Assembly: GCA_002774795.1 (NCBI GenBank)
Contig: PCYI01000003.1
Location: 10,891-23,589 of the forward strand
Length of the DNA: 12,699 bases
DNA from: Candidatus Vogelbacteria bacterium CG10_big_fil_rev_8_21_14_0_10_51_16
GTDB taxonomy: Bacteria > Patescibacteriota > Minisyncoccia > Phycocordibacterales > JACRKE01
Direction of reading: 5' to 3'
Below the pieces are notes generated by a model. The model was not told the origin of the DNA, made no database searches, and saw only the letters and a program-made list of their open reading frames with translations. The position numbers were made by a program, and so were the translations under genes. This document shows positions 12,654-12,699 of the stretch, in pieces (positions within the stretch are counted from its first letter, which is position 1; each line of letters starts with the position of its first letter).

Positions 12654-12699
12654 AGAGGAGGAAATGCGAGCCCAAGGTTAGGAGGCCAGAGGCTCAAGG

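Noticed and set aside
1..12699. UGA recoded as glycine (genetic code 25)
   Set aside because: No conserved gene contains an in-frame TGA, and all conserved proteins end at normal positions under the standard bacterial code.

Overview
The window reads as a chromosomal segment of a Candidate Phyla Radiation bacterium (Patescibacteria), most likely a Parcubacteria lineage. This rests on gene content: very short forms of EF-Ts (196 aa) and RF1 (317 aa), a PheS without the usual N-terminal coiled coil, an ice-binding-like surface protein beside a sortase, secreted proteins of the 'AWSxxIGWISF' and 'PWAGPTxxPPGxNxxAP' types common in Parcubacteria, and start codons almost without Shine-Dalgarno sequences. 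The lineage call is an inference; the window has no rRNA gene.

Layout. At the left edge (1-832, minus) lies pheS, cut by the window. Diverging from it on the plus strand are a DUF3494 ice-binding-like adhesin with a Pro-rich stalk and an LPxxG-like tail (1041-2255) and a sortase (2284-2958), probably an enzyme and substrate pair for surface display. All remaining genes are on the minus strand. In plus coordinates they are: tRNA-Thr(TGT) (3076-3151), abutting an HTH protein with a LAGLIDADG-like motif; a small membrane protein; tsf and rpsB; a 566-aa secreted repeat protein; prfA and rpmE; a 198-aa secreted protein; a PcsB-like coiled coil fused to a lytic transglycosylase; and rplY (bL25). 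A strong hairpin lies near the right edge.

Functionally the segment mixes translation genes (pheS, tRNA-Thr, tsf, rpsB, prfA, rpmE, rplY) with cell-envelope genes (adhesin, sortase, two secreted proteins, murein hydrolase). The latter fit a tiny cell that lives by surface contact.

The least ordinary part is between the genes. Four gaps carry degenerate tandem repeats with an exact 7-nt period and a different unit at each site; the longest has 19 units and fills the gap after prfA. Two related palindromic, MITE-like elements flank rpsB. Another 17-bp motif sits directly behind the stop codons of the sortase gene and of tsf, leading into hairpins. Several genes have a TATAAT/TATACT-like box only 6-11 nt before the start codon, predicting leaderless or nearly leaderless mRNAs. 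All 12 visible stop codons are TAA or TAG.
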